Part shown: positions 1 through 7,679 of the stretch, in pieces | Numbering within the stretch: position 1 is the first letter of the stretch | Layout: each line of letters begins with the position of its first letter | DNA from: Chitinophagales bacterium | Lineage (GTDB): Bacteria; Bacteroidota; Bacteroidia; Chitinophagales; Chitinophagaceae | Direction of reading: 5' to 3' | Assembly (NCBI GenBank): GCA_026936105.1 | Contig: JAIXKI010000013.1 | Coordinates: forward strand, 1 to 44,880 | DNA: 44,880 nt | Notes under the pieces: model-generated | Seen by the model: only the letters and a program-made list of their open reading frames with translations | What the model was told of the DNA's origin: nothing | Databases searched by the model: none | Program-made: the position numbers and the translations under genes

Positions 1-108
1 AAGTTATCGTTTTTTCAACTTAACAAGTGGTCTGATTTTGTAGAGGTATTATACCATACCGCGGTGAACATTTCATTTCAAATGGAATTCAGAGAAGGAA
101 ACGGGTAA
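1..108 (+). CDS. possible C-terminal end of an unseen gene
   Basis: Frame 1 is open from the first base to a TAA at 106-108, giving 35 codons with an unremarkable mixed composition. If real, it is the tail of a gene that starts outside the window. An open stretch this short can arise by chance in AT-rich DNA and I recognise no motif in it. The following bases up to 273 are AT-rich and hold no convincing terminator or gene. Confidence 0.2.
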   Translation, partial: KLSFFQLNKWSDFVEVLYHTAVNISFQMEFREGNG

Positions 109-273
109 TTGTCTGCAAGGCAGGAGATTTATCATTTTATTATCAGAGCTTTTGAAATATGGCCTGAGGCATTTCGTTAAAAAAAAAATATAGAAATATG
201 TCAATTTTAGCAGATACGATTTTACGCTACAAAAATTTTCTTCAATATTTGTAGTGCTAAAATAACCGGGTTT

Positions 274-1257
274 ATGAAAAAGAATATAGCTCTGGTAACC
301 GGCGGATATTCCGGCGAAGCCGTGATCTCTTATAAAAGCGCCCTTACCATAGGAAACAACCTGGATAAAGACAGGTACAACGTGTATAAGATCGATATCA
401 GGAAAGACGGCTGGTTATACGAAATGCCGGACGGAAGGAAAGTGGAAGTGGACAAAAATGACTTTTCGCTTCATTTTGATAATGAGATCGTGAAATTTGA
501 CGTTATATTCATCGGCATGCATGGCACTCCGGGCGAAGACGGAAAACTGCAGGGTTATTTTGATACTTTGGGAATACCTTACACCGGTTGCGATGCGGCC
601 ACTTCTGCCATTACTTTTAATAAGCGGTTTACTGTGGCTGTTGCGAGAATGGCGGGTGTTCCCGTGGCAAATTCTGTTCATATTTTTAAACATACTCCGG
701 TTCCTGCTTCGGCTATACTGGAACAATTATCATTACCGGTGTTTGTAAAACCCAATAATGGAGGATCCAGCATAGGTATGAGTAAAGTGCATAAGAAAGA
801 AGACCTGGAAGCAGCCATTGCAAAAGCTTTTAATGAGGATGACCAGGTGTTGGTGGAGGAGATGATCAAAGGGAGAGAGTTCACCATCGGTGTTTTCAGG
901 AACAATGGTGTGATCACACCGCTACCTTTTACAGAAGTGATGAGTAAAAGGGATTTCTTTGATTTTGTAGCAAAATATGAAGGCGAATCCACAGAAGAAA
1001 CGCCGGCCGTGGTGGATGAATCCGTTGCTGAAAAGGTAAGGGCCACTGCCAAAAAAATTTATGAGGTGCTGAATTGCAGGGGAGTGGTGAGAATTGATTT
1101 TATTTATAATGAAGAAACAGGGAAGCCTTATATGCTGGAAGTAAATACCATTCCGGGACAAAGTGAAGCAAGCATTGTACCTGTTCAGGTAAAGACCATG
1201 GGATGGAGCTTAAAGGATTTTTATACTAAATTGGTGGAAGAGGCATTGCAGAAATGA
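274..1257 (+). CDS. ddl: D-alanine--D-alanine ligase
   Basis: ATP-grasp ligase that joins two D-alanines in the cytoplasm to make the dipeptide end of the peptidoglycan stem. The 327 residues are of normal length. Seen: the N-terminal GGYSGE loop (residues 10-15), GMHGTPGEDGKLQG (81-94), the ATP-binding KPNNGGSSIG (159-168), and the metal/substrate loop EVNTIPGQSEASIVP (289-303). The omega-loop AKY near residue 234 fits D-Ala-D-Ala rather than D-lactate specificity, judged by analogy with E. coli DdlB. The ATG at 274 gives the conventional N-terminus MKKNIAL. The stop is followed almost at once by the PASTA gene, suggesting one transcript with it and the rhodanese. A VanX-like dipeptidase that could split the same dipeptide lies at 34702-35439. 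Confidence 0.95.
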   Translation: MKKNIALVTGGYSGEAVISYKSALTIGNNLDKDRYNVYKIDIRKDGWLYEMPDGRKVEVDKNDFSLHFDNEIVKFDVIFIGMHGTPGEDGKLQGYFDTLGIPYTGCDAATSAITFNKRFTVAVARMAGVPVANSVHIFKHTPVPASAILEQLSLPVFVKPNNGGSSIGMSKVHKKEDLEAAIAKAFNEDDQVLVEEMIKGREFTIGVFRNNGVITPLPFTEVMSKRDFFDFVAKYEGESTEETPAVVDESVAEKVRATAKKIYEVLNCRGVVRIDFIYNEETGKPYMLEVNTIPGQSEASIVPVQVKTMGWSLKDFYTKLVEEALQK

Positions 1258-1291
1258 TGTAGTGCTTCTACACGGTTCAAAATCAATATTC

Positions 1292-2095
1292 GTGTTTAAA
1301 TTCATAACCGATCGTCCCTTATGGGTAAATATTCTTGCGGGATTTATTCTTGCTGTGGGAGTCTTTTCGATTTTCATTCTTTCCCTCAACTGGATCACCC
1401 ATCACGGAAAATCAAAAGCTGTTCCCAGCGTTGTCGGAAAAACTTATGACGAAGCTCAAAGCATTTTAAGTAAGACAGGATTTGAAGTGGAGATCCAGGA
1501 TTCAATTTATATTGATTCAATTCCTCCGCTTACGGTCATCAAGCAGGTGCCGGATGGAGATGCCGTGGTCAAGGTGAACCGTGAAGTGTATCTAACCATC
1601 AACCGTGCAGTGCCACCTTTGGTGCCGATGACCAACCTGGTAGGATTCAGTTACCGGAGCGCTGTAATGTCTTTACAGAATATGGGACTAAAATTGGGCG
1701 ATACGATTTATAAACCTGATTTTGCCCGTAATTCTGTTTTAGATCAGTTATACAAAGGGCAAACGATAAGCCCCGGGACAAAGATCCCGATGGGGAGCAG
1801 TGTCACTCTGGTATTAGGTTCGGGTGTTGGTGATGTTGATTTCCCTGTTCCCGACCTGACCGGTATGACCTATGCAGATGCTAAAATGCTTATAGAATCC
1901 GACGGGCTAAACTTTTTTTCGGTGATCACCGATAATGATGTAAAAGATACTGCCAATGCCTACATCTATTGGCAAAACCCGCCAAGGTATAATGAGGATC
2001 ATGTATTACAGCGTATTTTTGTAGGCCAGACAATAGATATAAAATTAAGTTCTCAAAAACCGGTTGCAGCAGACACCATTAAACAAATCAATTAA
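1292..2095 (+). CDS. membrane-anchored PASTA domain protein
   Basis: About 267 residues: a short cytoplasmic N-terminus, one membrane helix (roughly residues 10-32, rich in I, L, V and F), then three PASTA repeats filling the rest, each opening with a V/P-rich strand such as AVPSVVGKTYDEAQ, PMTNLVGFSYRSA and PVPDLTGMTYADA. PASTA domains bind muropeptides or peptidoglycan in other proteins. There is no kinase, transpeptidase or other catalytic domain, so it is probably an envelope sensor or scaffold. I chose the GTG at 1292 because MFKFITDRPLWVNI looks like a natural membrane-protein start. A GTG at 1262 would add ten residues and leave only four bases after ddl. It lies directly downstream of ddl, in line with a cell-wall role. 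The precise function is unknown. Confidence 0.85.
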   Translation: MFKFITDRPLWVNILAGFILAVGVFSIFILSLNWITHHGKSKAVPSVVGKTYDEAQSILSKTGFEVEIQDSIYIDSIPPLTVIKQVPDGDAVVKVNREVYLTINRAVPPLVPMTNLVGFSYRSAVMSLQNMGLKLGDTIYKPDFARNSVLDQLYKGQTISPGTKIPMGSSVTLVLGSGVGDVDFPVPDLTGMTYADAKMLIESDGLNFFSVITDNDVKDTANAYIYWQNPPRYNEDHVLQRIFVGQTIDIKLSSQKPVAADTIKQIN

Positions 2096-2103
2096 CAAAA
2101 TTT

Positions 2104-2418
2104 ATGCAAAACATCAGTGTTGAGGAATTGAAACTCAGAATGGACAATGGAGAGGAAATTAACCTGATTGATGTAAGAGAGCCCGTAGAAAATGCTGCTT
2201 TCAATATCGGGGGAAAATTGATTCCCCTGGGTAAGATCCAAAATATGCAGATCAGTGAGATCGAAAACCTGAAAGAGGGCGAATTGATCTTCTATTGCCG
2301 CAGCGGGTCCCGCAGCATGGTCGCCTGCCTTTTTTTAGAAAGCTTTGGATTTAAGAATACAAAGAACCTTACCGGTGGAATGCTGGAATGGCAAAGTAAA
2401 TTCGGGAACGGAAAATAA
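2104..2418 (+). CDS. rhodanese-like domain protein
   Basis: Small single-domain rhodanese of 104 residues. Seen: the N-terminal LIDVREPVE segment (residues 21-29) and the active-site loop CRSGSR with Cys65 as the likely persulfide-carrying nucleophile, followed by GGMLEW near the C-terminus. Family members move sulfane sulfur or act as small cytoplasmic thiol proteins; the acceptor cannot be told from sequence. The gene starts eight bases after the PASTA gene stops, so it is probably the last gene of the ddl transcript. It runs convergently into the TonB receptor gene with about 40 bases between the two stops and no clear terminator. Confidence 0.88.
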   Translation: MQNISVEELKLRMDNGEEINLIDVREPVENAAFNIGGKLIPLGKIQNMQISEIENLKEGELIFYCRSGSRSMVACLFLESFGFKNTKNLTGGMLEWQSKFGNGK

Positions 2419-2459
2419 ATGACCGGAATGGTCTCCTCCTGATTTACGTATTTCCCGGT

Positions 2460-4631
2460 TTAAAATTTTACATTCAATCCCATCATAAAATTGATTCCGG
2501 CCATCGGGAAATAAAAATTGTTGACCGAGAGTTTTCCTCCGGAAAAATAATTGTAGGTATAACCTCCCGATTCATACTGTGTATTGAAAAGATTATTCAC
2601 CATCAGCATCAGCTCTGCTTTTTTCAGCCATTTATGACTGAAAGTATAGATCGCTCTCAGGTTCTCAACAAAGAAAGGATCTATTGTCCTGTCATCATGT
2701 TGTGTATTGTCAAGATATTGCCTGCCTACATATTTGCTGAGCAAACTGATCTCAAGATTTTCATAGGGAAAGAAACTGATCGTTGCACCGCCGATCACAG
2801 AAGGGGATAAAGCAATGTTGGTGGAATGATAGCTGTTGATCTTTTGTCCTCCGTTATCATAGTCATCAATGTATTCTGTAAAATTCATGATCTTATTTTG
2901 GCTCAGGGATAGATTGGCTGCAGCATGGATCCATGAATAAGGCCTTATCCCACCCTGCAGTTCGATGCCTGTCCTGTAACTGTCCGGTATGTTGGTCCTT
3001 GTATAAGCTCCGATATCATTGATCTTTCCGGTAAGTACCAGTTGGTCCCTGTAACGCATATAGTACAAAGTGCCGCTCCAACTGTAAGTTTTTTCGGAGT
3101 GTTCAATGCCGGCCTCAAAGTCATGCAGCGTTTCCGGTTTGGGTTGCTGCGACTGATTGGCTTCAAAGTCGTCACGGTTTGGTTCATGCCTCCCAAGCCC
3201 GTAAGAAAAATATCCTTTCCATGAATTTTTAATATAACTGATACCGGCCTTGGGATTAAAAAAGTTGAAATGATTACGGAGGGAAAGTCCGGGGTTATCT
3301 TCAAATCCGTTGATATTATATTTTACATGGCGGAACTGGAGATCCAGAAAATAATACCAGTGAAGGGCAAACCGGGTTTGTTGTTTCAGAAAAATATTAA
3401 GATCGGTTTTAAATGCATCATTATCATAATATGGCGCAGTTCCCGTCAGTCCATTCAATGCATTGATCACGATCCCATAATGGTCACCCGAGTATTGTGT
3501 ATATCCTCCGCCTAAAGTGGCCTGTGTTTTTTCATCCTTGTATTGAAAAGAAAAAATATCCCCAAAGAAATGATTGCTCAGCCACCGCCGACGGACCAGA
3601 TCGGTAATACGAATTGTGTCCGGGCCGATGACAGGATAGGGTAAATTATATTTTGAGTAATCCTGCCCGGCTTTATATTCTTCATAATATCCTTTGCCTC
3701 TGGTGTAGAAAAGTGCCGTGTTGAAAGTAATGTTTTTTCCCAGCCGGTGATCATAGAACAACTGGTAATGAGTCTGCCGGTAGTTATCGGTCTGGTTGGG
3801 ATATGGGCCATCCGGATCTTCCATTCCTGCATAATTGATCCTTCTCCTTCCTGCTTTCAGGTCTTCTTCCGGCACGCCGTACCAGGCCTGGTATGTTTTT
3901 TCTTTTCCGGAAAAAATATTAAGCCTGAGTGAAGAGGAATCGCCAATGTATGCCGTGCTGAAATAAAATGATCTCAGGGCACTGCTGGCCCTGTCAATGT
4001 ATCCGCTGCTGCTGATCGTTGAAAGACGGAGGTCTGCAGTGTAGTGTGTGCCGATAAGCCCTGTTCCTGTTTTTAAAGTGCTCTTTGTTGTATTGAAAGA
4101 ACCAAAAATATTGTTCAGTTCCAGGTATTTATCGCGGTTTATTTCATTAGTGCTGAAATTGATACTGGCGCCGAATGCACCGGCTCCATTGGATGAAGTT
4201 CCCACCCCCCGCTGGATTTGAATACTGTTTACAGAAGAAGCGATATCGGGCAGATCAACGAAATAGCTGATCTGTGATTCGGCATCATTATAAGGTATCC
4301 CGTTCAGGGTGATATTGATCCTCGTCCCGTCAGTGCCGCGGATATGAATCCCTGTATAACCGATCCCTGTGCCGGCATCCGAGTTGACGACAACAGAAGG
4401 CGTCTGGTTCAAAATAAAAGGGAGGTCCTGTCCGGAATTGTTTTTTTCAATATCCTTTTTCGATAGGTTGGTAATCGAAAAAGGAGCATTGGCGGGAGCA
4501 CGGATCGACCGTACTTCAACCGGGGTCAAAGTATAAAAACTGTCTTTTTGATTTTCATTCTGCTGAATTTGCTGTGCTGCCAATGAAATGCAGCATAGAA
4601 TGAAGCTACTCATAAATGCAATCCTCTTCAT
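2460..4631 (-). CDS. TonB-dependent outer membrane receptor, probable thiamin uptake
   Basis: A 723-residue outer membrane receptor with a signal peptide ending near residue 19 (LAAQQ). A TonB-box-like stretch TLTPVEV lies at about 34-40, followed by a plug domain containing the IHIRGTDGTR and QRGVGTSSNGAGAFGASINF signatures. The long beta-barrel ends with Phe, as barrel proteins commonly do. It lacks the N-terminal carboxypeptidase-regulatory-like domain of SusC polysaccharide receptors. A TPP riboswitch lies just upstream on the same strand, so expression should fall when thiamin pyrophosphate is plentiful. TPP-riboswitch-controlled TonB receptors are known in this phylum and were proposed to import thiamin or its precursors; that substrate is inferred from regulation. 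No other thi gene is in the window. Confidence 0.9.
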   Translation of the reverse strand: MKRIAFMSSFILCCISLAAQQIQQNENQKDSFYTLTPVEVRSIRAPANAPFSITNLSKKDIEKNNSGQDLPFILNQTPSVVVNSDAGTGIGYTGIHIRGTDGTRINITLNGIPYNDAESQISYFVDLPDIASSVNSIQIQRGVGTSSNGAGAFGASINFSTNEINRDKYLELNNIFGSFNTTKSTLKTGTGLIGTHYTADLRLSTISSSGYIDRASSALRSFYFSTAYIGDSSSLRLNIFSGKEKTYQAWYGVPEEDLKAGRRRINYAGMEDPDGPYPNQTDNYRQTHYQLFYDHRLGKNITFNTALFYTRGKGYYEEYKAGQDYSKYNLPYPVIGPDTIRITDLVRRRWLSNHFFGDIFSFQYKDEKTQATLGGGYTQYSGDHYGIVINALNGLTGTAPYYDNDAFKTDLNIFLKQQTRFALHWYYFLDLQFRHVKYNINGFEDNPGLSLRNHFNFFNPKAGISYIKNSWKGYFSYGLGRHEPNRDDFEANQSQQPKPETLHDFEAGIEHSEKTYSWSGTLYYMRYRDQLVLTGKINDIGAYTRTNIPDSYRTGIELQGGIRPYSWIHAAANLSLSQNKIMNFTEYIDDYDNGGQKINSYHSTNIALSPSVIGGATISFFPYENLEISLLSKYVGRQYLDNTQHDDRTIDPFFVENLRAIYTFSHKWLKKAELMLMVNNLFNTQYESGGYTYNYFSGGKLSVNNFYFPMAGINFMMGLNVKF

Positions 4632-4694
4632 TTTTAAAATCGTTTAGTTTTAAATAATGAGAGGGAAATGCTGTGGAGAAAGGAAATGAGAAAC

Positions 4695-4790
4695 GTCCTT
4701 CCCTGCGCAGGCATTACCCTGATCAGGTCCTACGGGTATGATCTCAGTCACGCCCTGCCGGCAGGCAAGGCAAAACACCCCGGGAAACAC
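4695..4790 (-). promoter_or_regulatory. TPP riboswitch (THI element)
   Basis: Read on the minus strand this is a clear thiamin pyrophosphate aptamer. GGGGTG (about 4783-4778) is followed by CTGAGA (4747-4742), an ACCTGATCAGG core (about 4728-4718), GTAATGCC and TGCGCAGGGAA at the 3' end. TTTCCC and GGGAA close the P1 helix. The variable P3 arm carries the palindrome CCTGCCGGCAGG. About 60 bases separate the aptamer from the receptor ATG at 4631, with no obvious terminator hairpin plus T-run, so control may act on translation; that last point is inference. Confidence 0.93.
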
Positions 4791-4909
4791 TGAAAATTCT
4801 GAGGCTTTCAAAACGAAAGCAAAAGAACTTATGCAAAGTTACGGGAGAAAAATTATTTGATAGTTGTAACTTTTTAGTCGTTGTCTTCGTATAACACAAA
4901 ACCAGCTTT

Positions 4910-5629
4910 ATGAAGAATATATTTTTGATGTTTTTGCTGATAATCTTTTTCGGCAATTTCTCTTTCAGCCAGAAAATAATAAATGACCCTAATGTTGAGA
5001 AAAGGATTGTAGGCAGTTTTCACGGAATTGATGTGGCCACGGGAATAGAACTGACCCTTACAAAAGGAGATGCCGAAGAAGTGGCGGTAAGTGCTTCAGA
5101 ATTAAAATACAGGGATAAGATCGTGACCGAAGTGGTCAAAGGTATATTGAAGATCCATTACAAAACAAAGACAGGGGCTGTCAACCGTGTTGATAAAGCT
5201 AAGGGGCTCAAGGCTTATGTATCCTGTAAATCACTTGACCTGCTGGATGTAAGCACCGGCGCTAAAGTGAACCTGATTGATAAACTTGAATCACCCCTAC
5301 TGGATTTGAAAGCAAATACGGGAGGGCAGGTAAAGGGGGAGATCAGTATTGGAATGCTGAAAGTAGATCAGAGCACCGGCTCTAAAATTACACTGACCGG
5401 AAGAGTGGACCATCTGGATGCAGATGGAAGCACAGGCAGTAAATTCATGGGTGAAAATTTAATTACCAATTCCTGTAAAGTGGAAATGAGCACCGGCGCC
5501 GGCATTTATATCTCAGTAGAGAAACAGTTAAGCATAAAAGCAAACACCGGAGGTTTTGTAAAATATAAAGGGACACCAAACGTGGATTGGATCAAAACTC
5601 ATAGTGGCGGAAAGGTTTCAAAGATTTAA
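4910..5629 (+). CDS. head-GIN (DUF2807) secreted protein, copy 1
   Basis: A 239-residue exported protein with a signal peptide (hydrophobic stretch 3-17, ending FSFSQ) and a DUF2807/head-GIN domain over nearly the whole mature part. It starts KIINDPNVEKR and SFHGIDVATGIELTL, as usual in this family. The second half is a regular repeat predicted to form a right-handed beta-helix; its turns read STGAK, NTGGQ, STGSK, STGSK, STGAG and NTGGF. The family is common in Bacteroidota, sometimes labelled putative autotransporter adhesin, but has no established biochemical role. It is followed 18 bases later by a paralogue, so the two are probably co-transcribed and came from a tandem duplication. Confidence 0.85.
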   Translation: MKNIFLMFLLIIFFGNFSFSQKIINDPNVEKRIVGSFHGIDVATGIELTLTKGDAEEVAVSASELKYRDKIVTEVVKGILKIHYKTKTGAVNRVDKAKGLKAYVSCKSLDLLDVSTGAKVNLIDKLESPLLDLKANTGGQVKGEISIGMLKVDQSTGSKITLTGRVDHLDADGSTGSKFMGENLITNSCKVEMSTGAGIYISVEKQLSIKANTGGFVKYKGTPNVDWIKTHSGGKVSKI

Positions 5630-5647
5630 GAATCTAAAATTATAATC

Positions 5648-6364
5648 ATGAAAAAGATACTTGGGCTGATCCTGGCAACGGCGATATTCAGTGTTGCTAC
5701 CGCACAAAAGGTCATCAATGATGCGAATGCGGAAAAAAGAAGTGTTACCGCCTTTCATGGGATCTCTGTCTCAGGCGGTATTGATGTTTTTCTGTCTCAG
5801 GGTGAAGAAGCCCTGGCTGTCAGTGCATCCGAAGCAAAATACAGGGACCGGATAGTGACAGAAGTGAAAGATGGCATCCTGAATATCCGGTTTGATAACG
5901 ATGGCAATTTCAGGTTTGGATGGGGCGACCACAAATTGAAAGTCTACGTTTCGTTTAAAAACTTAGACAGGATCAAATCGAGTGGGGCCTGCGACCTGAT
6001 GATACTCGGGGATGTCAAAGCAGATGACCTGCTTATTGAACTTTCAGGAGCTTCTGATCTGAGGAGCGAAAATCTGTATGTAAAAAACCTGACCGTCAGA
6101 TTGAGCGGAGCTTCGGATATGAAGATTGCAGGGACAACCGGCAGTTTGAAAGTGGATGTAAATGGCACCAGCGATTTTAAGGCGTATGACCTGGTGACCG
6201 ATTATTGTGATGCATTTGCATCAGGCGCCAGCAGTATCCGCATCACTGTTAATAAAGAATTGTCGGCAAAAGCGAGTGGCGCCAGCGATATTTATTATAA
6301 AGGCGATGCCGTGATCAGGGAATTGAGGTCAAGCGGCGGAGCCAGTGTTTCAAAAAAGTCATAA
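5648..6364 (+). CDS. head-GIN (DUF2807) secreted protein, copy 2
   Basis: A 238-residue paralogue of the preceding gene, with a signal peptide ending near TAQK and the same opening (VINDANAEKR, AFHGISVSGGIDVFL). The beta-helix turns read SGACD, SGASD, SGASD, SGASS and SGASD instead of the STG/NTG turns of copy 1. It is expected in the periplasm or on the cell surface; the function is unknown. Transcription probably ends at the hairpin at 6388-6417 just downstream. Confidence 0.86.
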   Translation: MKKILGLILATAIFSVATAQKVINDANAEKRSVTAFHGISVSGGIDVFLSQGEEALAVSASEAKYRDRIVTEVKDGILNIRFDNDGNFRFGWGDHKLKVYVSFKNLDRIKSSGACDLMILGDVKADDLLIELSGASDLRSENLYVKNLTVRLSGASDMKIAGTTGSLKVDVNGTSDFKAYDLVTDYCDAFASGASSIRITVNKELSAKASGASDIYYKGDAVIRELRSSGGASVSKKS

Positions 6365-6387
6365 CAATAAAGGGTATAGCCGGTACA

Positions 6388-6417
6388 GCCGTTGTAATTT
6401 GTTGCAACGGCTTTTTT
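6388..6417 (+). terminator. intrinsic terminator after the DUF2807 pair
   Basis: The inverted repeat GCCGTTG ... CAACGGC (7 bp, short loop) is followed immediately by a run of six T. It lies 24 bases after the stop of the second DUF2807 gene. Confidence 0.85.
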
Positions 6418-6418
6418 C

Positions 6419-6450
6419 TTTGGATGCAAACCAATATAAGGTTATCTTTG
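6419..6450 (+). promoter_or_regulatory. Bacteroidota-type promoter of the initiator tRNA
   Basis: TTTG at 6419-6422 and TATCTTTG at 6443-6450 are separated by 20 bases, matching the known Bacteroidota -33/-7 consensus (TTTG, about 19-21 bases, TAnnTTTG). The mature tRNA begins 11 bases after the -7 box. It is the clearest promoter in the window and starts two bases after the preceding terminator T-run. Confidence 0.85.
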
Positions 6451-6460
6451 CAGCCCACAT

Positions 6461-6532
6461 CGCGAAGTAGAGCAGCGGTAGCTCGACGGGCTCATAACCC
6501 GTAGGTCGGAGGTTCGAACCCTCCCTTCGCAA
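6461..6532 (+). tRNA. initiator tRNA-fMet (CAT)
   Basis: A complete cloverleaf: acceptor strands CGCGAAG and CTTCGCA, D arm GAGC/GCTC, anticodon arm CGGG-CTCATAA-CCCG with anticodon CAT, and T arm GGAGG-TTCGAAC-CCTCC. Two initiator hallmarks are visible: the unpaired C1:A72 at the end of the acceptor stem and three consecutive G:C pairs in the anticodon stem. The 3' CCA is not encoded (bases after the discriminator A6532 are CAA), so it must be added enzymatically. Confidence 0.96.
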
Positions 6533-6540
6533 CAAAGAGA

Positions 6541-6567
6541 TTCCGCCACAAGGCGGATTTTTCTTTT
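6541..6567 (+). terminator. intrinsic terminator of the tRNA
   Basis: TCCGCC-ACAA-GGCGGA hairpin followed by a T-rich run, starting eight bases beyond the mature tRNA end. Confidence 0.85.
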
Positions 6568-6643
6568 CAAAGGAAAATGAGTTCTTAATAATTGTTGTCC
6601 GGTCAAAATGGATGATCTGAAGTTGGGCAGGAATAAGAAGTTT

Positions 6644-6698
6644 GCGTAGTACATACCCGCCTTCGGCGGACAGGGGTTCGAACCCTCTCGTCGCAGCC
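6644..6698 (+). pseudogene. tRNA-like relic (degenerate tRNA fragment)
   Basis: About 110 bases after the intact initiator tRNA is a short, partly similar sequence. It has GCGTAGTA at 6644 (tRNA: GCGAAGTA), CATACCCG, then a GC-rich palindrome CCGCCTTCGGCGG, then a T-arm-like GGGG-TTCGAAC-CCTC and an acceptor-like CGTCGCA. The D arm and most of the anticodon arm are missing, so it cannot fold as a tRNA. It may be a decayed duplicate or the leftover 3' end of another tRNA. It lies between the tRNA terminator and era. Confidence 0.5.
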
Positions 6699-6741
6699 GG
6701 GAGTTGAGGACAAAATAAATTTACTTTGTTTTACCCCTTTT

Positions 6742-7608
6742 ATGAAAGCAGGTTTCGTCAGCATATTTGGTAAGCCTAATGCAGGCAAAAGCACATTATT
6801 GAATGCATTGATAGGGGAGAAACTTGCCATCGTTTCCAGAAAAGTGCAGACGACACGTCACCGTATCAAAGGAATCCTCACTGAAAAAGGTCATCAGATC
6901 ATCTTTTCGGATACACCCGGTATCATTGAGCCTAAATACAAACTGCATGAGAAAATGATGCAGGAAGTGAAGAATGCTCTGGAAGATGCCGATCTGGCTT
7001 TGCTGCTGGTTGATGTTAAAGATGACTGGAGAGATTCAGATGAACTATTCGGTTCATTAAGATTAAAAGTGCCGGCCATTGTAGTACTGAATAAGATTGA
7101 TCTTGTTGATAAAGAAAAATTGAAGGAAGCGGAAATATTTTTTTCAGGAAAGGAGTATTGCAGGAAAGTGATCAGTATTTCTGCAACTTCGGGGCTGAAT
7201 AAAAAAAAGTTTATCAATTCTCTTTTGGAGTTTTTGCCTGAAGGAGAGCCTTTTTATCATAGTGAAGAACTCACAGACCGGAGCACACGGTTTTTCGTTG
7301 CGGAAATGATCCGCGGGAAAATCTATGATCTGTATGAAGAGGAAATACCTTATCATACAACCGTATTGGTAAGGGAATTCAAAGAAAAGGATAAGCTGAT
7401 TAAAATTTCTGCAGACATCATTGTACAGCGGGAAACCCAGAAAGGAATTTTGCTGGGAGCAAAAGGAGGGGGAATCAAAAAACTGGGATCTGCCGCCAGG
7501 AAAGAAATTGAAAATTTTCTTGGCAAAAAGATATTCCTGGAACTTTTTGTGAAAGTGAAAGAGAAATGGAGGGACAATGAAACGTATTTGAAGGAGTATG
7601 GATATTGA
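6742..7608 (+). CDS. era: GTPase Era
   Basis: Ribosome-assembly GTPase that binds the 3' end of 16S rRNA and helps mature the 30S subunit. The 288 residues are typical. The G domain has the P-loop GKPNAGKS (residues 10-17), DTPG near 58 and NKID near 117. The C-terminal KH domain includes the GAKGGGIKKLGSAARKEIE segment, with the expected GxxG-type RNA-binding loop. The ATG at 6742 places the P-loop at the usual distance from the N-terminus. The related GTPase der follows 71 bases later on the same strand, so the two may be co-transcribed. Confidence 0.95.
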   Translation: MKAGFVSIFGKPNAGKSTLLNALIGEKLAIVSRKVQTTRHRIKGILTEKGHQIIFSDTPGIIEPKYKLHEKMMQEVKNALEDADLALLLVDVKDDWRDSDELFGSLRLKVPAIVVLNKIDLVDKEKLKEAEIFFSGKEYCRKVISISATSGLNKKKFINSLLEFLPEGEPFYHSEELTDRSTRFFVAEMIRGKIYDLYEEEIPYHTTVLVREFKEKDKLIKISADIIVQRETQKGILLGAKGGGIKKLGSAARKEIENFLGKKIFLELFVKVKEKWRDNETYLKEYGY

Positions 7609-7679
7609 TAATTTGCTATTAGGGGTCAAGGCAAAAGAAGATACCTGAACTTTTTAATTTTTATTTTTGACTTTTTAGT

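Noticed and set aside
6442-6830. Minus-strand open frames across the tRNA region
   Set aside because: Their Arg-rich peptides come from reading tRNA and tRNA-like sequence backwards; they are typical artefacts over tRNA genes.
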